Positions 39,296 to 48,397 of a stretch of 64,000 nucleotides of DNA are shown here, piece by piece. How positions within the stretch are numbered: position 1 is the stretch's first letter; each line of letters starts with the position of its first letter. Where the stretch lies: the NCBI RefSeq assembly GCF_000959445.1, contig NZ_CP009630.1, positions 1-64,000 of the forward strand, read 5' to 3'. Position numbers and translations under genes: made by a program. Under the pieces are notes generated by a model, which was not told the DNA's origin, did no database searches, and saw only the letters and a program-made list of their open reading frames with translations. The DNA comes from Burkholderia vietnamiensis LMG 10929 (GTDB taxonomy: Bacteria > Pseudomonadota > Gammaproteobacteria > Burkholderiales > Burkholderiaceae).

Positions 39296-40486
39296 ATGGC
39301 TCACATTCCTCAAATCAGGATTCCCGCGACCTATCTTCGCGGCGGCACGAGCAAGGGCGTGTTCTTCCGGCTGCAGGATCTGCCGGAGGCCGCGCAGGCG
39401 CCCGGCGCCGCGCGCGACGCGCTGCTGCTGCGCGTGATCGGCAGCCCCGATCCGTACGGCAAGCAGATCGACGGGATGGGCGGCGCGACGTCGTCCACCA
39501 GCAAGACGGTGATCGTGTCGAAGAGCACGCGGCCCGGCCACGACGTCGACTATCTGTTCGGGCAGGTCTCGATCGACAAGGCGTTCGTCGACTGGACCGG
39601 CAACTGCGGCAACCTGTCCGCGGCCGTCGGCCCGTTCGCGATCAGCGGCGGGCTCGTCGATGCGGCGCGCGTGCCGCGCGACGGCATCGCGACCGTGCGG
39701 ATTTGGCAGGCGAACATCGGCAAGACGATCGTCGCGCATGTGCCGATCACGAACGGCGCGGTGCAGGAGACCGGCGACTTCGAGCTGGACGGCGTCACGT
39801 TCCCGGCCGCCGAGGTGCAGCTGGAGTTCATGGACCCGGCCGCCGAGGAAGACGGCGCGGGCGGGTCGATGTTCCCGACCGGCAATCTCGTCGACGATCT
39901 GGTCGTGCCGGGCATCGGCACGCTGAAGGCGACGATGATCAACGCGGGCATTCCGACGATCTTCGTCGACGCCGCAGCGATCGGCTATACGGGCACCGAG
40001 CTGCAGGACGCGATCAACGGCGATCCGAAGGCGCTCGAGAAGTTCGAGACGATCCGTGCGCACGGCGCGTTGCGCATGGGCCTGATCGACACACTCGACG
40101 AGATCGCGACGCGCCAGCACACGCCGAAGATCGCCTTCGTCGCGAAGCCGGCCGACTACGTCGCATCGAGCGGCAAGCGCGTGAACGCGGGCGATGTCGA
40201 CCTGCTGGTGCGCGCGATGTCGATGGGCAAGCTGCATCACGCGATGATGGGCACGGCGGCGGTCGCGATCGGCACGGCCGCGGCGATTCCGGGCACGCTC
40301 GTGAACCTCGCCGCGGGCGGCGGCGAACGCACCGCGGTGCGCTTCGGGCATCCGTCGGGCACGCTGCGCGTCGGCGCGGAGGCGCGCTTCGAGAACGGCG
40401 AATGGACCGTCACCAAGGCGATCATGAGCCGCAGCGCGCGCGTGCTGATGGAAGGCTGGGTGCGCGTGCCGGGCGACGCGTTTTAA
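39296..40486 (+). CDS. prpF: 2-Methylaconitate cis-trans isomerase PrpF
   Basis: This isomerase (396 aa) of the diaminopimelate-epimerase-like fold converts the AcnD product to the isomer used by aconitase. The N-terminus IPATYLRGGTSKGVFF and the sequence WTGNCGNLSAAVGPFAI are conserved in PrpF/AcnD-associated proteins. It begins 26 bp after acnD and is the last gene of the operon. Two GC-rich hairpins lie beyond it. Confidence 0.95.
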   Translation: MAHIPQIRIPATYLRGGTSKGVFFRLQDLPEAAQAPGAARDALLLRVIGSPDPYGKQIDGMGGATSSTSKTVIVSKSTRPGHDVDYLFGQVSIDKAFVDWTGNCGNLSAAVGPFAISGGLVDAARVPRDGIATVRIWQANIGKTIVAHVPITNGAVQETGDFELDGVTFPAAEVQLEFMDPAAEEDGAGGSMFPTGNLVDDLVVPGIGTLKATMINAGIPTIFVDAAAIGYTGTELQDAINGDPKALEKFETIRAHGALRMGLIDTLDEIATRQHTPKIAFVAKPADYVASSGKRVNAGDVDLLVRAMSMGKLHHAMMGTAAVAIGTAAAIPGTLVNLAAGGGERTAVRFGHPSGTLRVGAEARFENGEWTVTKAIMSRSARVLMEGWVRVPGDAF

Positions 40487-40905
40487 GCGTCGTCGCTGCG
40501 CCCCGTGAGGGGCGGGCGAACTGCGACTTGCCCGCTTTGCCCGGCGGTATGCCGGGCGAAGCGGGCCGCCTGCCCGTCATGGGCAGGCCATTGCGCGATG
40601 CGGCGCGGCGCGCAATCGCGATATTCCACGATGTTTCGATTCGAAAGAAAATTCCGGTCGTCGATGGCTGGATAATAAAAATATCCAGATCGTGGAAACG
40701 ATTCGAATTCATGCGCCGGATATGTGCTGCAATTTCGGTTTTCCGGATATCGAATGATTCGGATCAATGTGTATTGAAGTTGTGGGCCGTGAACCGCGTT
40801 ATATGCGACGCTCTGCCGGAAATTTCGATCACAAATACCGCGGCCGACGCCTTCGCATTCGATTGACCACACCTACCCGGCGGCGAAAACCAGCCGACCG
40901 GGGCG
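40487..40905. other. AT-richer intergenic region between prpF and the double-HTH gene
   Basis: 419 bp. The first 100 bp carry two GC-rich hairpins. From about 40620 the GC content falls visibly (for example TGGATAATAAAAATATCCAG), consistent with recently acquired DNA. An inverted pair TCCACGAT and ATCGTGGA lies near 40625 and 40691. No gene is apparent, and the promoter of the double-HTH gene must lie here. Confidence 0.5.
40531..40588 (+). terminator. Tandem hairpins downstream of prpF
   Basis: A long stem CCCGCTTTGCCCGGC against GCCGGGCGAAGCGGG (40531-40565, one G-T pair) is followed by GCCTGCCC-GTCAT-GGGCAGGC (40568-40588). Neither has a U-tract. They probably end or stabilise the prp transcript. 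Confidence 0.5.
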
Positions 40906-41354
40906 ATGGAATCGAATTCTGCTCTCACGCCGCGAGAGAAAGAAGTCGTGGATCTGCTGCGTCGCGGATTCAGCAACAAGGCCATTGCCGCTCATCTCGG
41001 CGTCGGACTCGATACCGCGCGGCGCCACGTGAGCCGCGTCAAGCAGAAGACCGGCGTCCGATCCGTCATCGCGTTGCCGGGCGGCGATTTGCCCGACCAC
41101 CCCGGATGGCTCGAGCGCCTGGATCTGGGCGGCGTCCATCTGAGCCCCGCCGAATCCCGCGTGCTGCGACTGCTGTGTCATGGACGCGGCAGCAAGGACA
41201 TCGCGCGCTTGCTGCAAATCAGCCCCCGTACCGTCGACAAGCATCGCGAGCATTTACTCGATAAATTTTCGTGCAAATCGACGCGTCAACTGGTCGCGTG
41301 GATCGCCGGTCAATACGCGAAATGTGGCATGGCGAATTCCTCGGGAGAATCCTA
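40906..41354 (+). CDS. Regulator made of two LuxR-type HTH domains and no sensor domain
   Basis: A 149-aa protein whose whole length is two LuxR/GerE HTHs: residues 7-54 (LTPREKEVVDLL, NKAIAAHLGVGLDTARRHVS) and 79-132 (LSPAESRVLRLL, SKDIARLLQISPRTVDKHRE). A 24-residue linker (VIALPGGDLPDHPGWL) joins them. There is no receiver, autoinducer or PAS domain. Such a protein could bind DNA as a monomer at paired half-sites. It lies immediately upstream of the 302-aa protein and may regulate it. GGGG precedes the ATG. Confidence 0.8.
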
Positions 41355-41520
41355 ATCTGCATCCATGCGCTGCAGATACAAATAGATGAATTGATCGGTT
41401 AATAATTTTTAAATTGGAAATTGTTCGATTCGTCAATAAATAAGGCGTTTGTTTTTGTGCGTGACGCTCGCCGCGTGCGGAAGATTCATTTTTAGCGAGC
41501 TTATCCGAGGGAATTACAAA
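41355..41520 (+). promoter_or_regulatory. AT-rich promoter region of the 302-aa protein gene
   Basis: The most AT-rich stretch of the window (about 41380-41450, including AATAATTTTTAAATTGG). Several possible -10 hexamers (TAATAA, TAAATT, ATAAAT) occur, without a clear -35. It is a natural target for H-NS silencing and for the double-HTH protein. Confidence 0.5.
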
Positions 41521-42429
41521 ATGAGCATCCTGAAAGTTTGCCGTTGGCCGAAAGTGGGTAGCACCTGGGACGTCATTACCGAGGGGACCGGGGAGCTGAA
41601 GAAGAAGGTCGGGGATACGTTCTCCGTGACCGGCGTGAAAAAGGAAAGCCTGAGAACCGAAAACACGTACTACGTGTACCAGGGCAGCCATGTCGACCAG
41701 GGGCAGAAGGTCGTGTGCAAGAGCCTCAGCTCGACCGGCAACGTGGCGGAGTTCCAGGTGCAGGCGCAGCTGTTCCAGGCGGAGGAGTACGCCGTGCTGG
41801 CCCAGTCGTTCCAGAACGTGCTGGCTGCCGTGACCAAGACCGTCGCGATCGGCATCGGTCCGAAGGACTTCGCGACGCTCAAGCAGGCTGGCTACAACCT
41901 GTGCTTCGCGAAGAAGGTCGGCGACGCGGCGTACAACGTCGTGTGGCGCGCATCGTTCGAGTACCTCGAGGACAACGAGTTCTCCTGGACGCCGATCTAC
42001 CAGATCTTCGGCACGAACCGCTATCAGGACGGCATTACCGTCAAGGCGTCGACCAAGAAGGTCTCCATCGGCCTCGGCGAGATCGTCACGCTCGACAAGT
42101 ACGGCCAGTTCGGCTCGCCGTCGACCGGCGGCGACCCGACCGCGATCAACATGGAGAACGACTACGGCGAGATCCATCCGGGCATTTGCCAGCTGAGTAC
42201 GGGTATCGACGGCGAGGCCGTCAGCACGCCGATCTACGCCGCGCCCGAAGTGATGGTCTCCGGCGAAGCGTCGTTCACCCCGATCGAGAAGGTGCTCGTG
42301 TGGTTCGAGCAGAACATCGAGACGTCGACGATCTTCTCGCGGGCGCGGTCGCGCAGCATCGAGATCGACCTCACGAATACCAATTCGACGGGGCGAGTCT
42401 ACGAAGGCGGGCAATGGAAAACGCCGTGA
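41521..42429 (+). CDS. Unrecognised soluble beta-rich protein (302 aa)
   Basis: I do not recognise this family. There is no signal peptide or membrane helix. The sequence is rich in Thr, Ser, Val and aromatic residues with alternating hydrophobicity. Distinct segments are FSWTPIYQIFGTNRYQDGIT, STPIYAAPEVMV, VWFEQNIETSTIFSRARSRS and a C-terminal block SIEIDLTNTNSTGRVYEGGQ. These look like conserved lectin-like or pore-forming-type folds, but that is impression only. A second, related C-terminal block lies in another frame just downstream. The start has a purine-rich AGGGAATTAC upstream. Confidence 0.75.
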   Translation: MSILKVCRWPKVGSTWDVITEGTGELKKKVGDTFSVTGVKKESLRTENTYYVYQGSHVDQGQKVVCKSLSSTGNVAEFQVQAQLFQAEEYAVLAQSFQNVLAAVTKTVAIGIGPKDFATLKQAGYNLCFAKKVGDAAYNVVWRASFEYLEDNEFSWTPIYQIFGTNRYQDGITVKASTKKVSIGLGEIVTLDKYGQFGSPSTGGDPTAINMENDYGEIHPGICQLSTGIDGEAVSTPIYAAPEVMVSGEASFTPIEKVLVWFEQNIETSTIFSRARSRSIEIDLTNTNSTGRVYEGGQWKTP

Positions 42430-42436
42430 TGCTGCC

Positions 42437-42535
42437 GTGAGCGGACGCGTCGTCAGCCGTTACGTCGAGATCGATATGTCCGACGTGTCGACGGCGGCAC
42501 GCATCTACCAGGGGCAGTGCTGGATCGTTCCCTGA
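42437..42535 (+). pseudogene. Remnant of a paralogous C-terminus of the 302-aa protein
   Basis: A 32-codon open segment from a GTG at 42437 to TGA at 42533 encodes SRYVEIDMSDVSTAARIYQG plus QCWIVP. It aligns with SRSIEIDLTNTNSTGRVYEG plus GQWKTP at the end of the preceding gene, without gaps. The frame is shifted by one base relative to that gene. It looks like the end of a deleted tandem duplicate, or an alternative C-terminal cassette. Confidence 0.6.
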
Positions 42536-42718
42536 CGGCACAGGCCGGCGTCGTGGCGCCGGCCTTTTCGTTTGTGGTTCGCTGCGCCGTATCGCGCCGC
42601 GCGTTCGCATCGGACGCCTTCCACGCACGAAAGCGCGTCAGAATACGCATACCCGGCGCACACGTCTGCCTGCCGTGCGCGCCTCCATTTGCTTCGAGCC
42701 CATCCCCACGAGGTCGCC

Positions 42719-43780
42719 ATGCCATTGAACGCGCCGCTTGCCGGCATCCATATCGTCGAATTCGAAGGTCTCGGCCCCGGCCCGCTCGCCGGCTGGATGC
42801 TCGCGGGGATGGGCGCGCGCATCACGCTGATCGCGCGCCCGGCCGGACGCAGCAGCGCGCCCGATGCACTGCGGGCGCGCGACGGCGACTTGCTGCGCGA
42901 AGGCAAGACGATCGTCGAACTCGATCTGAAGAGCGCGGCGGGCCGCGACGCGGCGCTCGCACTGATTGCGCAGGCCGACGCGCTCATCGAAGGGCTGCGG
43001 CCGGGCGTGATGGAGCGCCTCGGCCTCGGGCCCGACGACTGCGCGCACCGCAACCCCGCGCTCGTGTATGGACGCATGACCGGCTGGGGCCAGGACGGGC
43101 CGCTCGCGACCGCGGCCGGACACGATCTGAACTACGTGGCGCTGACGGGTCTGCTGTCGTTGTCCGCGCCGCGCGAAGGCCGGCCGGGCGTGCCGCCGAC
43201 GGTGGTCGGCGACGCGGGCGGTGCGCTCGGCCTTGCGTTCGGCATCGTCTGCGCGCTGCTCGACGTGCGCGCCGGCGGCGCGGGGCGCGTGGTCGACGGT
43301 GCGATCGTCGACATCGTCTCGATGCTCGGCTCGCTCGCGCTGTGGGCGCGGGCGAACGGGCAGCTCGACGGCGCGCAGCCGAGCCTGTTCCACGATGCGC
43401 CGTTCTACGACGTCTATCGCTGCGCGGACGGCGCATGCGTGACGATCGGCGCGCTCGAGCCGCCGTTCTACGCATTGCTCGTGGAGCGCCTGGGGCTGAC
43501 GGACGTCGATCCGGCGTCGCAATACGATCGCGCGCGCTGGCCTGCGCTGAAGGCGCGTTTCGCGGAGGTGTTCGCACGCGAGCCGTCCGCGCACTGGCGC
43601 GCGCTGCTCGAAGGGACGGACGCGTGCTTCGCGCCGGTGCTCAGCGTGGCCGAAGCCGCGACGCATCCGCACAACGTGGCGCGGGCGATCTATCGCACCG
43701 ATTCGAACGGCGACATTCGCGCACGCGTCGCGCCGCGGTTTCTGCCGTTGACGGACGATCAAGCGAACGGGCCCGTATAA
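42719..43780 (+). CDS. CaiB/BaiF family CoA-transferase (alpha-methylacyl-CoA racemase-like)
   Basis: A 353-aa cytosolic class III CoA-transferase. The N-terminus has the family pattern IVEFEGLGPGPLAGWMLAGM, then GKTIVELDLKS and the segment GRMTGWGQDGPLATAAGHDLNY, in which the catalytic Asp/His of alpha-methylacyl-CoA racemase lies (AGHDLNY). This favours the racemase branch over CaiB. The neighbouring thioesterase supports a role in acyl-CoA metabolism. The ATG at 42719 places the conserved motif at residue 11. Confidence 0.88.
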   Translation: MPLNAPLAGIHIVEFEGLGPGPLAGWMLAGMGARITLIARPAGRSSAPDALRARDGDLLREGKTIVELDLKSAAGRDAALALIAQADALIEGLRPGVMERLGLGPDDCAHRNPALVYGRMTGWGQDGPLATAAGHDLNYVALTGLLSLSAPREGRPGVPPTVVGDAGGALGLAFGIVCALLDVRAGGAGRVVDGAIVDIVSMLGSLALWARANGQLDGAQPSLFHDAPFYDVYRCADGACVTIGALEPPFYALLVERLGLTDVDPASQYDRARWPALKARFAEVFAREPSAHWRALLEGTDACFAPVLSVAEAATHPHNVARAIYRTDSNGDIRARVAPRFLPLTDDQANGPV

Positions 43781-43836
43781 GCACCGATGCGCGGCAGGCA
43801 ACGCGGGGCGTCAAGGCCGAGCTGGTTGAGCTTTGA

Positions 43837-43992
43837 ACTCGATTCGTCGAGCGGTTCGGCGAGCCTCGCCGTATTCCTCCGGCTACGCTGCATGTCTATC
43901 CGCACCGCTACAACATCACGTTGCGCAGCGTGGGCGATCGACTGATCTGCGAAATGCGCGATGCCGTCGACCTTGCCGCGACGAAGCGATAA
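43837..43992 (+). pseudogene. Possible gene remnant (51 codons, no start)
   Basis: An open segment of 51 codons ends in TAA at 43990. It encodes a protein-like sequence containing LHVYPHRYNITLRSVGDRLI and CEMRDAVDLAATKR. No ATG or GTG start with a ribosome-binding site precedes it, and the frame is closed by a TGA at 43834. It may be the 3' end of a decayed gene. Its family is not recognised. Confidence 0.35.
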
Positions 43993-44051
43993 ACGTTGAC
44001 TGCGCACGTCTCCGGCGGCCGACCACGCAAGCAACCGCACCCCGAACCAAT

Positions 44052-44495
44052 TCAAGCCGTTTCCGCCACCGCCTCGGGCATCTTCCCGTCGCCGACACGA
44101 TTGATCGTGCCTTGCGCGATCGCGACGAGCCGCTCGTGATCGCCGTCGATGACGTACACGTGACACTGGCAGGTCGCCTGATGCCGGCCCGCGTAGACGA
44201 CCTGCGCGCGCGCGACGAGCGTGCCGTTCACGGCCGGCCGCAGGTAATTGATCTTGTACTCGGCGGTGATCACGCGGGGCCCGAGCACGAGTGCGCCGGC
44301 GAACGTCAGCGCATTGTCGGCCAGATAGCCCATCACGCCGCCGTGCACGAAACCGTGCTGCTGCCGCAGCTCGTCGCGCACGGGCAGGCACAGCGACACC
44401 TCGTTGTCGCCGATATGCATCAGCTCCGTGCCCAGCAGCATGCTGAACGGTTGCGCGCGCAATGCGCCGCGCGCGTGGTCCGTGATGTCCGTCAT
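44052..44495 (-). CDS. PaaI-type hotdog-fold thioesterase
   Basis: A 147-aa cytosolic acyl-CoA thioesterase. The signature [23 protein letters not shown] (hotdog 4HBT motif with HGG) lies around residues 46-67. Length is typical. The start is the ATG at 44495 (MTDITDHA); a slightly longer form adds five basic residues. It converges toward the racemase gene and may serve the same acyl-CoA pathway. Confidence 0.87.
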   Translation of the reverse strand: MTDITDHARGALRAQPFSMLLGTELMHIGDNEVSLCLPVRDELRQQHGFVHGGVMGYLADNALTFAGALVLGPRVITAEYKINYLRPAVNGTLVARAQVVYAGRHQATCQCHVYVIDGDHERLVAIAQGTINRVGDGKMPEAVAETA

Positions 44496-44754
44496 CGACT
44501 TGCCTCGCAATGCGTGTCCGCTTGCGCTGAACTCTAGGAAGGGGGCTGCCGATAAGCAAGGAAATTCGTCCGCATTGCGCGCAAATACCGGTGCGATGCG
44601 ACGCGATTATTGCGTCGAATGCATGCGAAGCCGTCGGCGGCGGCCGATTCGACGGAAATCGTGCGCGGCGCTGCGCGGCGGCCTAAAGTCCGACGCGGAA
44701 ATGCCGCTAATGCCGGGGCATTGCTCCATCCTCCGCTTCCAGGAATCTTCCCCC

Positions 44755-46389
44755 ATGTTCGGAAAAATCAAGCTCGCGTCGGGTCTGCTCGGCGTGCTGA
44801 CCGTGTTTTGCCTCTTTCTATTCGCGATCGAGGCGCTCGGGTTCTGGGCGCTCACGTCGACGCGCAGCGGCGTCGACGATCTGTCGAACGTCGCGATCGC
44901 ACAGGTCGACGCGGCGAGCCAGGCGACCGAGCGGCTGCTCGACGCGCGCGTGAACCTGTCGCGTGCGGGCACGCGGATGGTGCGCGGCGGCCCCAAGCCC
45001 GACGACATCATCGGTCATGCCAGCGCGTCGCTCGCCGAAGCGGACAGCGCATTCGCGCGTCTGGCGGCCGCGCCGCCGGTCGACGACACCAACCGCGCGC
45101 GCGTCGCGGCGCTCACCGAGCGCTATCGCGCGCTGCGCGGCGCGCTCGGCGAACTCGTGCAGTTCCTCGACGCCGGCAACATCCAGGCGTTTCTCGACCA
45201 GCCGACGCAAGGCTTCCAGGACGCCTACATCGCGGAACTACATCGTTTCGCGGACTACGGCGGCGCGTCGAGCCGCACGGCGCTCGCCACGATCGATGGC
45301 GGGATGCAATGGTTCAAGTGGGTCGGCATCGTGTTGCTGGTCGCGATGCTCGCGGCGAGTGCCGCCATCTACGGGGGCGCGCGGCGCGCGGTGGTCGCGC
45401 CGCTCGACGAAGCCGGCCGCCATTTCGAGCGGATTGCGCAAGGGCGACTCGACGAAGCCGTGCGCGCGGGCGGCGTGTTCGAGATCGACCGGATGCTGCG
45501 CGGCCTCGCCGCGATGCAGGCGAGCATCGCCGACACCGTGCGCACCGTGCGCCACGCGTCGGATGCGATCCACGTCGGCGCGGGCGAGATCGCCGGCGGC
45601 AACGCGGACCTGTCCGCGCGCACCGGCACGCAGGCCGCGTCGCTCGAGGAAACCGCGGCGAGCATGGAGGAGTTGACCGCGACCGTCCGTCAGAACACGG
45701 ACAGCGCACGCGCGGCCAGCGCGCTGGCCGACGCGGCGCTCGACGCGACGCGCCAGGGCGGCAGCGTGGTCGACAGCGTGATCGACCGGATGCGCGGGAT
45801 CGCGCACAGTTCGGGGCGCATCGCGGAAATCATCTCGGTGATCGACGGCATCGCATTCCAGACCAACATCCTCGCGCTGAACGCGGCGGTCGAAGCGGCG
45901 CGCGCGGGCGAGCAGGGCCGCGGCTTCGCGGTGGTCGCGGGCGAAGTGCGCTCGCTCGCGCAGCGCAGCGCGCAATCGGCGAAGGAGATCAAGGCGCTGA
46001 TCGAGGAATCGGTCGCGCAGATCGACGGCGGCTCGGAGCTCGTCGAGCGCGCGGGCGCGGCGATGCGCACGGTATCGACGTCGATCACGCGCGTCGCGCA
46101 GACGATGACGGAAATCACGTCCGCATCGGTCGAGCAGAGCGTCGGCATCGAGCAGGTGAACCAGGCCGTCACGCAGATGGATCAGCTGACGCAGCAGAAC
46201 GCGGCGCTGGTCGAGCAGGTCGCGGCGGCGGCGTCGTCGCTGAACGACCAGACCGCGCAGCTGATGCGCGCGGTGTCGGTGTTCGAACTGGGCGACGCGC
46301 GTGCGCAGCGTGCGGTGCGCGACGAGCGCGCCGCGGTGTCGCCGTCGCCGGCCGACGCCGCTTACGAAGCGGCCGGCAGCGCCGCGTAG
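44755..46389 (+). CDS. Methyl-accepting chemotaxis protein
   Basis: A 544-aa transmembrane chemoreceptor. TM1 is at about 8-32, a periplasmic four-helix TarH-like ligand domain at 33-186, TM2 at 187-208, HAMP at 209-262 and the cytoplasmic signalling domain beyond. The hairpin tip carries the conserved [20 protein letters not shown] and [18 protein letters not shown]. Methylation-site helices flank it. The ligand cannot be predicted. Its 3' end overlaps the convergent epimerase gene by 28 bp. Confidence 0.93.
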   Translation: MFGKIKLASGLLGVLTVFCLFLFAIEALGFWALTSTRSGVDDLSNVAIAQVDAASQATERLLDARVNLSRAGTRMVRGGPKPDDIIGHASASLAEADSAFARLAAAPPVDDTNRARVAALTERYRALRGALGELVQFLDAGNIQAFLDQPTQGFQDAYIAELHRFADYGGASSRTALATIDGGMQWFKWVGIVLLVAMLAASAAIYGGARRAVVAPLDEAGRHFERIAQGRLDEAVRAGGVFEIDRMLRGLAAMQASIADTVRTVRHASDAIHVGAGEIAGGNADLSARTGTQAASLEETAASMEELTATVRQNTDSARAASALADAALDATRQGGSVVDSVIDRMRGIAHSSGRIAEIISVIDGIAFQTNILALNAAVEAARAGEQGRGFAVVAGEVRSLAQRSAQSAKEIKALIEESVAQIDGGSELVERAGAAMRTVSTSITRVAQTMTEITSASVEQSVGIEQVNQAVTQMDQLTQQNAALVEQVAAAASSLNDQTAQLMRAVSVFELGDARAQRAVRDERAAVSPSPADAAYEAAGSAA

Positions 46390-47471
46390 GCGGTCGCGAG
46401 GTGGTAGGGCGTGGTCGACGGCATGTCGGCGCGCGACACCTGCCCGTCGGCCGACTTGCATTCGATCCAGCCGCGCGGCAGCAGGAAGCGCGCGGCGAAG
46501 CGCGCGATCTGCTGCGCGAGCGGCGCGCCCGCCGGCGTGTCGCCGTGCGTCGCGAGCGCGCGCAGGTATTCGGTCTGCGCCCAGATCCGCTGGGTGCCGT
46601 CGATGCATGCGCCGTGCACGTCGAGCGCCGCGCACACGGCGCCCGTCTGCGTATCGACGCCGTGCCGTTGCGCGAACGCGAACGCGCGCCCGAGCGCGTC
46701 GCGCAGCCCCGTATGCGCGAGCCGCGCGCCGGCCGCATCGACCAGATAGAACCATTCGAACTGATGGCCGGGCTCGAAACGGTTGCCGGACGCACCGAGC
46801 GGCAGCTCGGCGACGCAGCCGGTCGCGGGATCGACGAACGTGCGCTCGACCGCCTGCGCGGTGCGCGCCAGCGCATCGTCGAACGCCGCGTCGCCGAACG
46901 CATCGGCGGCCGCGAGCCATGCTTCGGTCAGATGCATCAGCGGATTCTGCAGCGCGCCGCTGCCCGACGACGAGAAATCGGCGTGGCGCGCGGCATCGAG
47001 CAGCGCGGCGCGCGGCTGCGGCGCGAAGCGGTCCTGGATCAGCGCGGCGGTCTGCTGGGCGACCGTGCGTGCCGCGGCGTCGCCCGACGCCGCATGCCAT
47101 GCCGCGCATGCGAACACGACGAACGCATGGGTGTAGAGATCCTTCGTCGTGTCGAGCGGCGCGCCCTGCGCGTCGATGCTGTAGAACCAGCCGCCGTGCT
47201 GCGGGTCGCGAAAGCGGCTGCAGAGCGAATCGAACAGCGTGGCCGCGTGCGCGGTGTGACCGGCTTGCGCGAACACGAACAGTTGCCGCGCACAGGCCAT
47301 CGCGCGATACCGCGTGACGGGCAGCGGCGCATGGGTGACCGGATCGACGGCCTCGAACGGCAGCCGCAACGTGCGGTCGAACCCTGGACCCTGCCAGATC
47401 GGCAAGATGACGTGCGCAAAATGGTCGCGCAACTGGGCGGCCTGGGCGGAAGCGGAGTCGGAAACGGACAT
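46362..47471 (-). CDS. AGE-family N-acylglucosamine 2-epimerase/isomerase
   Basis: A 369-aa cytosolic (alpha/alpha)6-barrel enzyme. Family features are [48 protein letters not shown] split around the catalytic histidine loop, and [16 protein letters not shown]. Relatives interconvert mannose, fructose or N-acylglucosamine. Substrate is uncertain. It overlaps the chemoreceptor gene tail to tail by 28 bp, so the two transcripts are mutually antisense there. Confidence 0.87.
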   Translation of the reverse strand: MSVSDSASAQAAQLRDHFAHVILPIWQGPGFDRTLRLPFEAVDPVTHAPLPVTRYRAMACARQLFVFAQAGHTAHAATLFDSLCSRFRDPQHGGWFYSIDAQGAPLDTTKDLYTHAFVVFACAAWHAASGDAAARTVAQQTAALIQDRFAPQPRAALLDAARHADFSSSGSGALQNPLMHLTEAWLAAADAFGDAAFDDALARTAQAVERTFVDPATGCVAELPLGASGNRFEPGHQFEWFYLVDAAGARLAHTGLRDALGRAFAFAQRHGVDTQTGAVCAALDVHGACIDGTQRIWAQTEYLRALATHGDTPAGAPLAQQIARFAARFLLPRGWIECKSADGQVSRADMPSTTPYHLATAYAALPAAS

Positions 47472-47586
47472 GACGGGGTTGTGCGCTGGGATCGAAACGT
47501 GTCGGCGCGGCCCGGTGGACCGGCGCGACCGAGGCCAAGGATAAAACATTCCGCGGCGCCGGCAGCAAAAAAAGGAGATAAATCCG

Positions 47587-48282
47587 ATGCTCGGCAATCT
47601 GGAACTCGTGATGCGGCTGGTGCTCGCGGCCGCGCTCGGCAGTGTGATCGGCTTCGAACGCGAGCGGCTGTCGTGGGCGGCCGGCCTGCGCACGCACATG
47701 CTGGTGTGCGTGGGCTCGACGCTGATCATGATCGTGTCGGCGTTCGGGTTTGCGGATGTGCTCGGCCGCGAGCACGTCGTGCTCGACCCGTCGCGGATCG
47801 CCGCGCAGGTCGTGTCGGGCATCGGCTTTCTCGGCGCCGGCTCGATCCTGCTGCGCGGCGAGATCGTGCGCGGGCTGACCACGGCCGCGAGCCTGTGGTC
47901 GGTCGCGGCGATCGGGCTCGCGGTCGGCGGCGGCCTGTACGTCGCGTCGATTTCCGCGACGATCATCATTCTGATCATCCTCGCCGGCATCAAGCCGCTG
48001 GAGCGGCGCTACTTCACGGTGCGGCAGCGCCGGCAGCTCGCGCTGACGGTGGTGAGCGGCGCGCTGACGTTCGATTCGCTGCACGCGGCGCTCGGCCCCG
48101 ACAGCGCGCGCGTGAAGCAGTTCATCGTGCAGCGCGCCGACGAAACGGGCGAGCACGACGAAGTCCGCATCGCGCTCGCGCGCGTGTCGGACCTCGAATT
48201 CCGCGCGATCTGCGACAAGCTGCGCGGGTTGCCGTGCGTGACGCGATTCGACGAAGGCAACGGGTTGGCGGGCGACGAATGA
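47587..48282 (+). CDS. mgtC: MgtC/SapB family membrane protein
   Basis: A 231-aa inner-membrane protein. The N-terminal MgtC domain (about 1-140) has four to five helices with AALGSVIGFERERLSWAAGL and GIGFLGAGSILLRGE, which are hallmark motifs, and LTTAASLWSVAAIGLAVGGG. The C-terminal ~90 residues form a cytosolic ACT-like domain. MgtC modulates ATP synthase and Mg/phosphate homeostasis in intracellular bacteria. A near-perfect AAGGAGAT lies before the ATG. Confidence 0.92.
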   Translation: MLGNLELVMRLVLAAALGSVIGFERERLSWAAGLRTHMLVCVGSTLIMIVSAFGFADVLGREHVVLDPSRIAAQVVSGIGFLGAGSILLRGEIVRGLTTAASLWSVAAIGLAVGGGLYVASISATIIILIILAGIKPLERRYFTVRQRRQLALTVVSGALTFDSLHAALGPDSARVKQFIVQRADETGEHDEVRIALARVSDLEFRAICDKLRGLPCVTRFDEGNGLAGDE

Positions 48283-48397
48283 ACGTCGGTCGAGCGCGTC
48301 GGCGCAGCGGCCGGATCGACATTTGGTCATGCGACAATGGCCGTCACCGATTCCGTTCGACATCCGGCGCCGCTGGCGCGACCCGTCATCCGACTCC

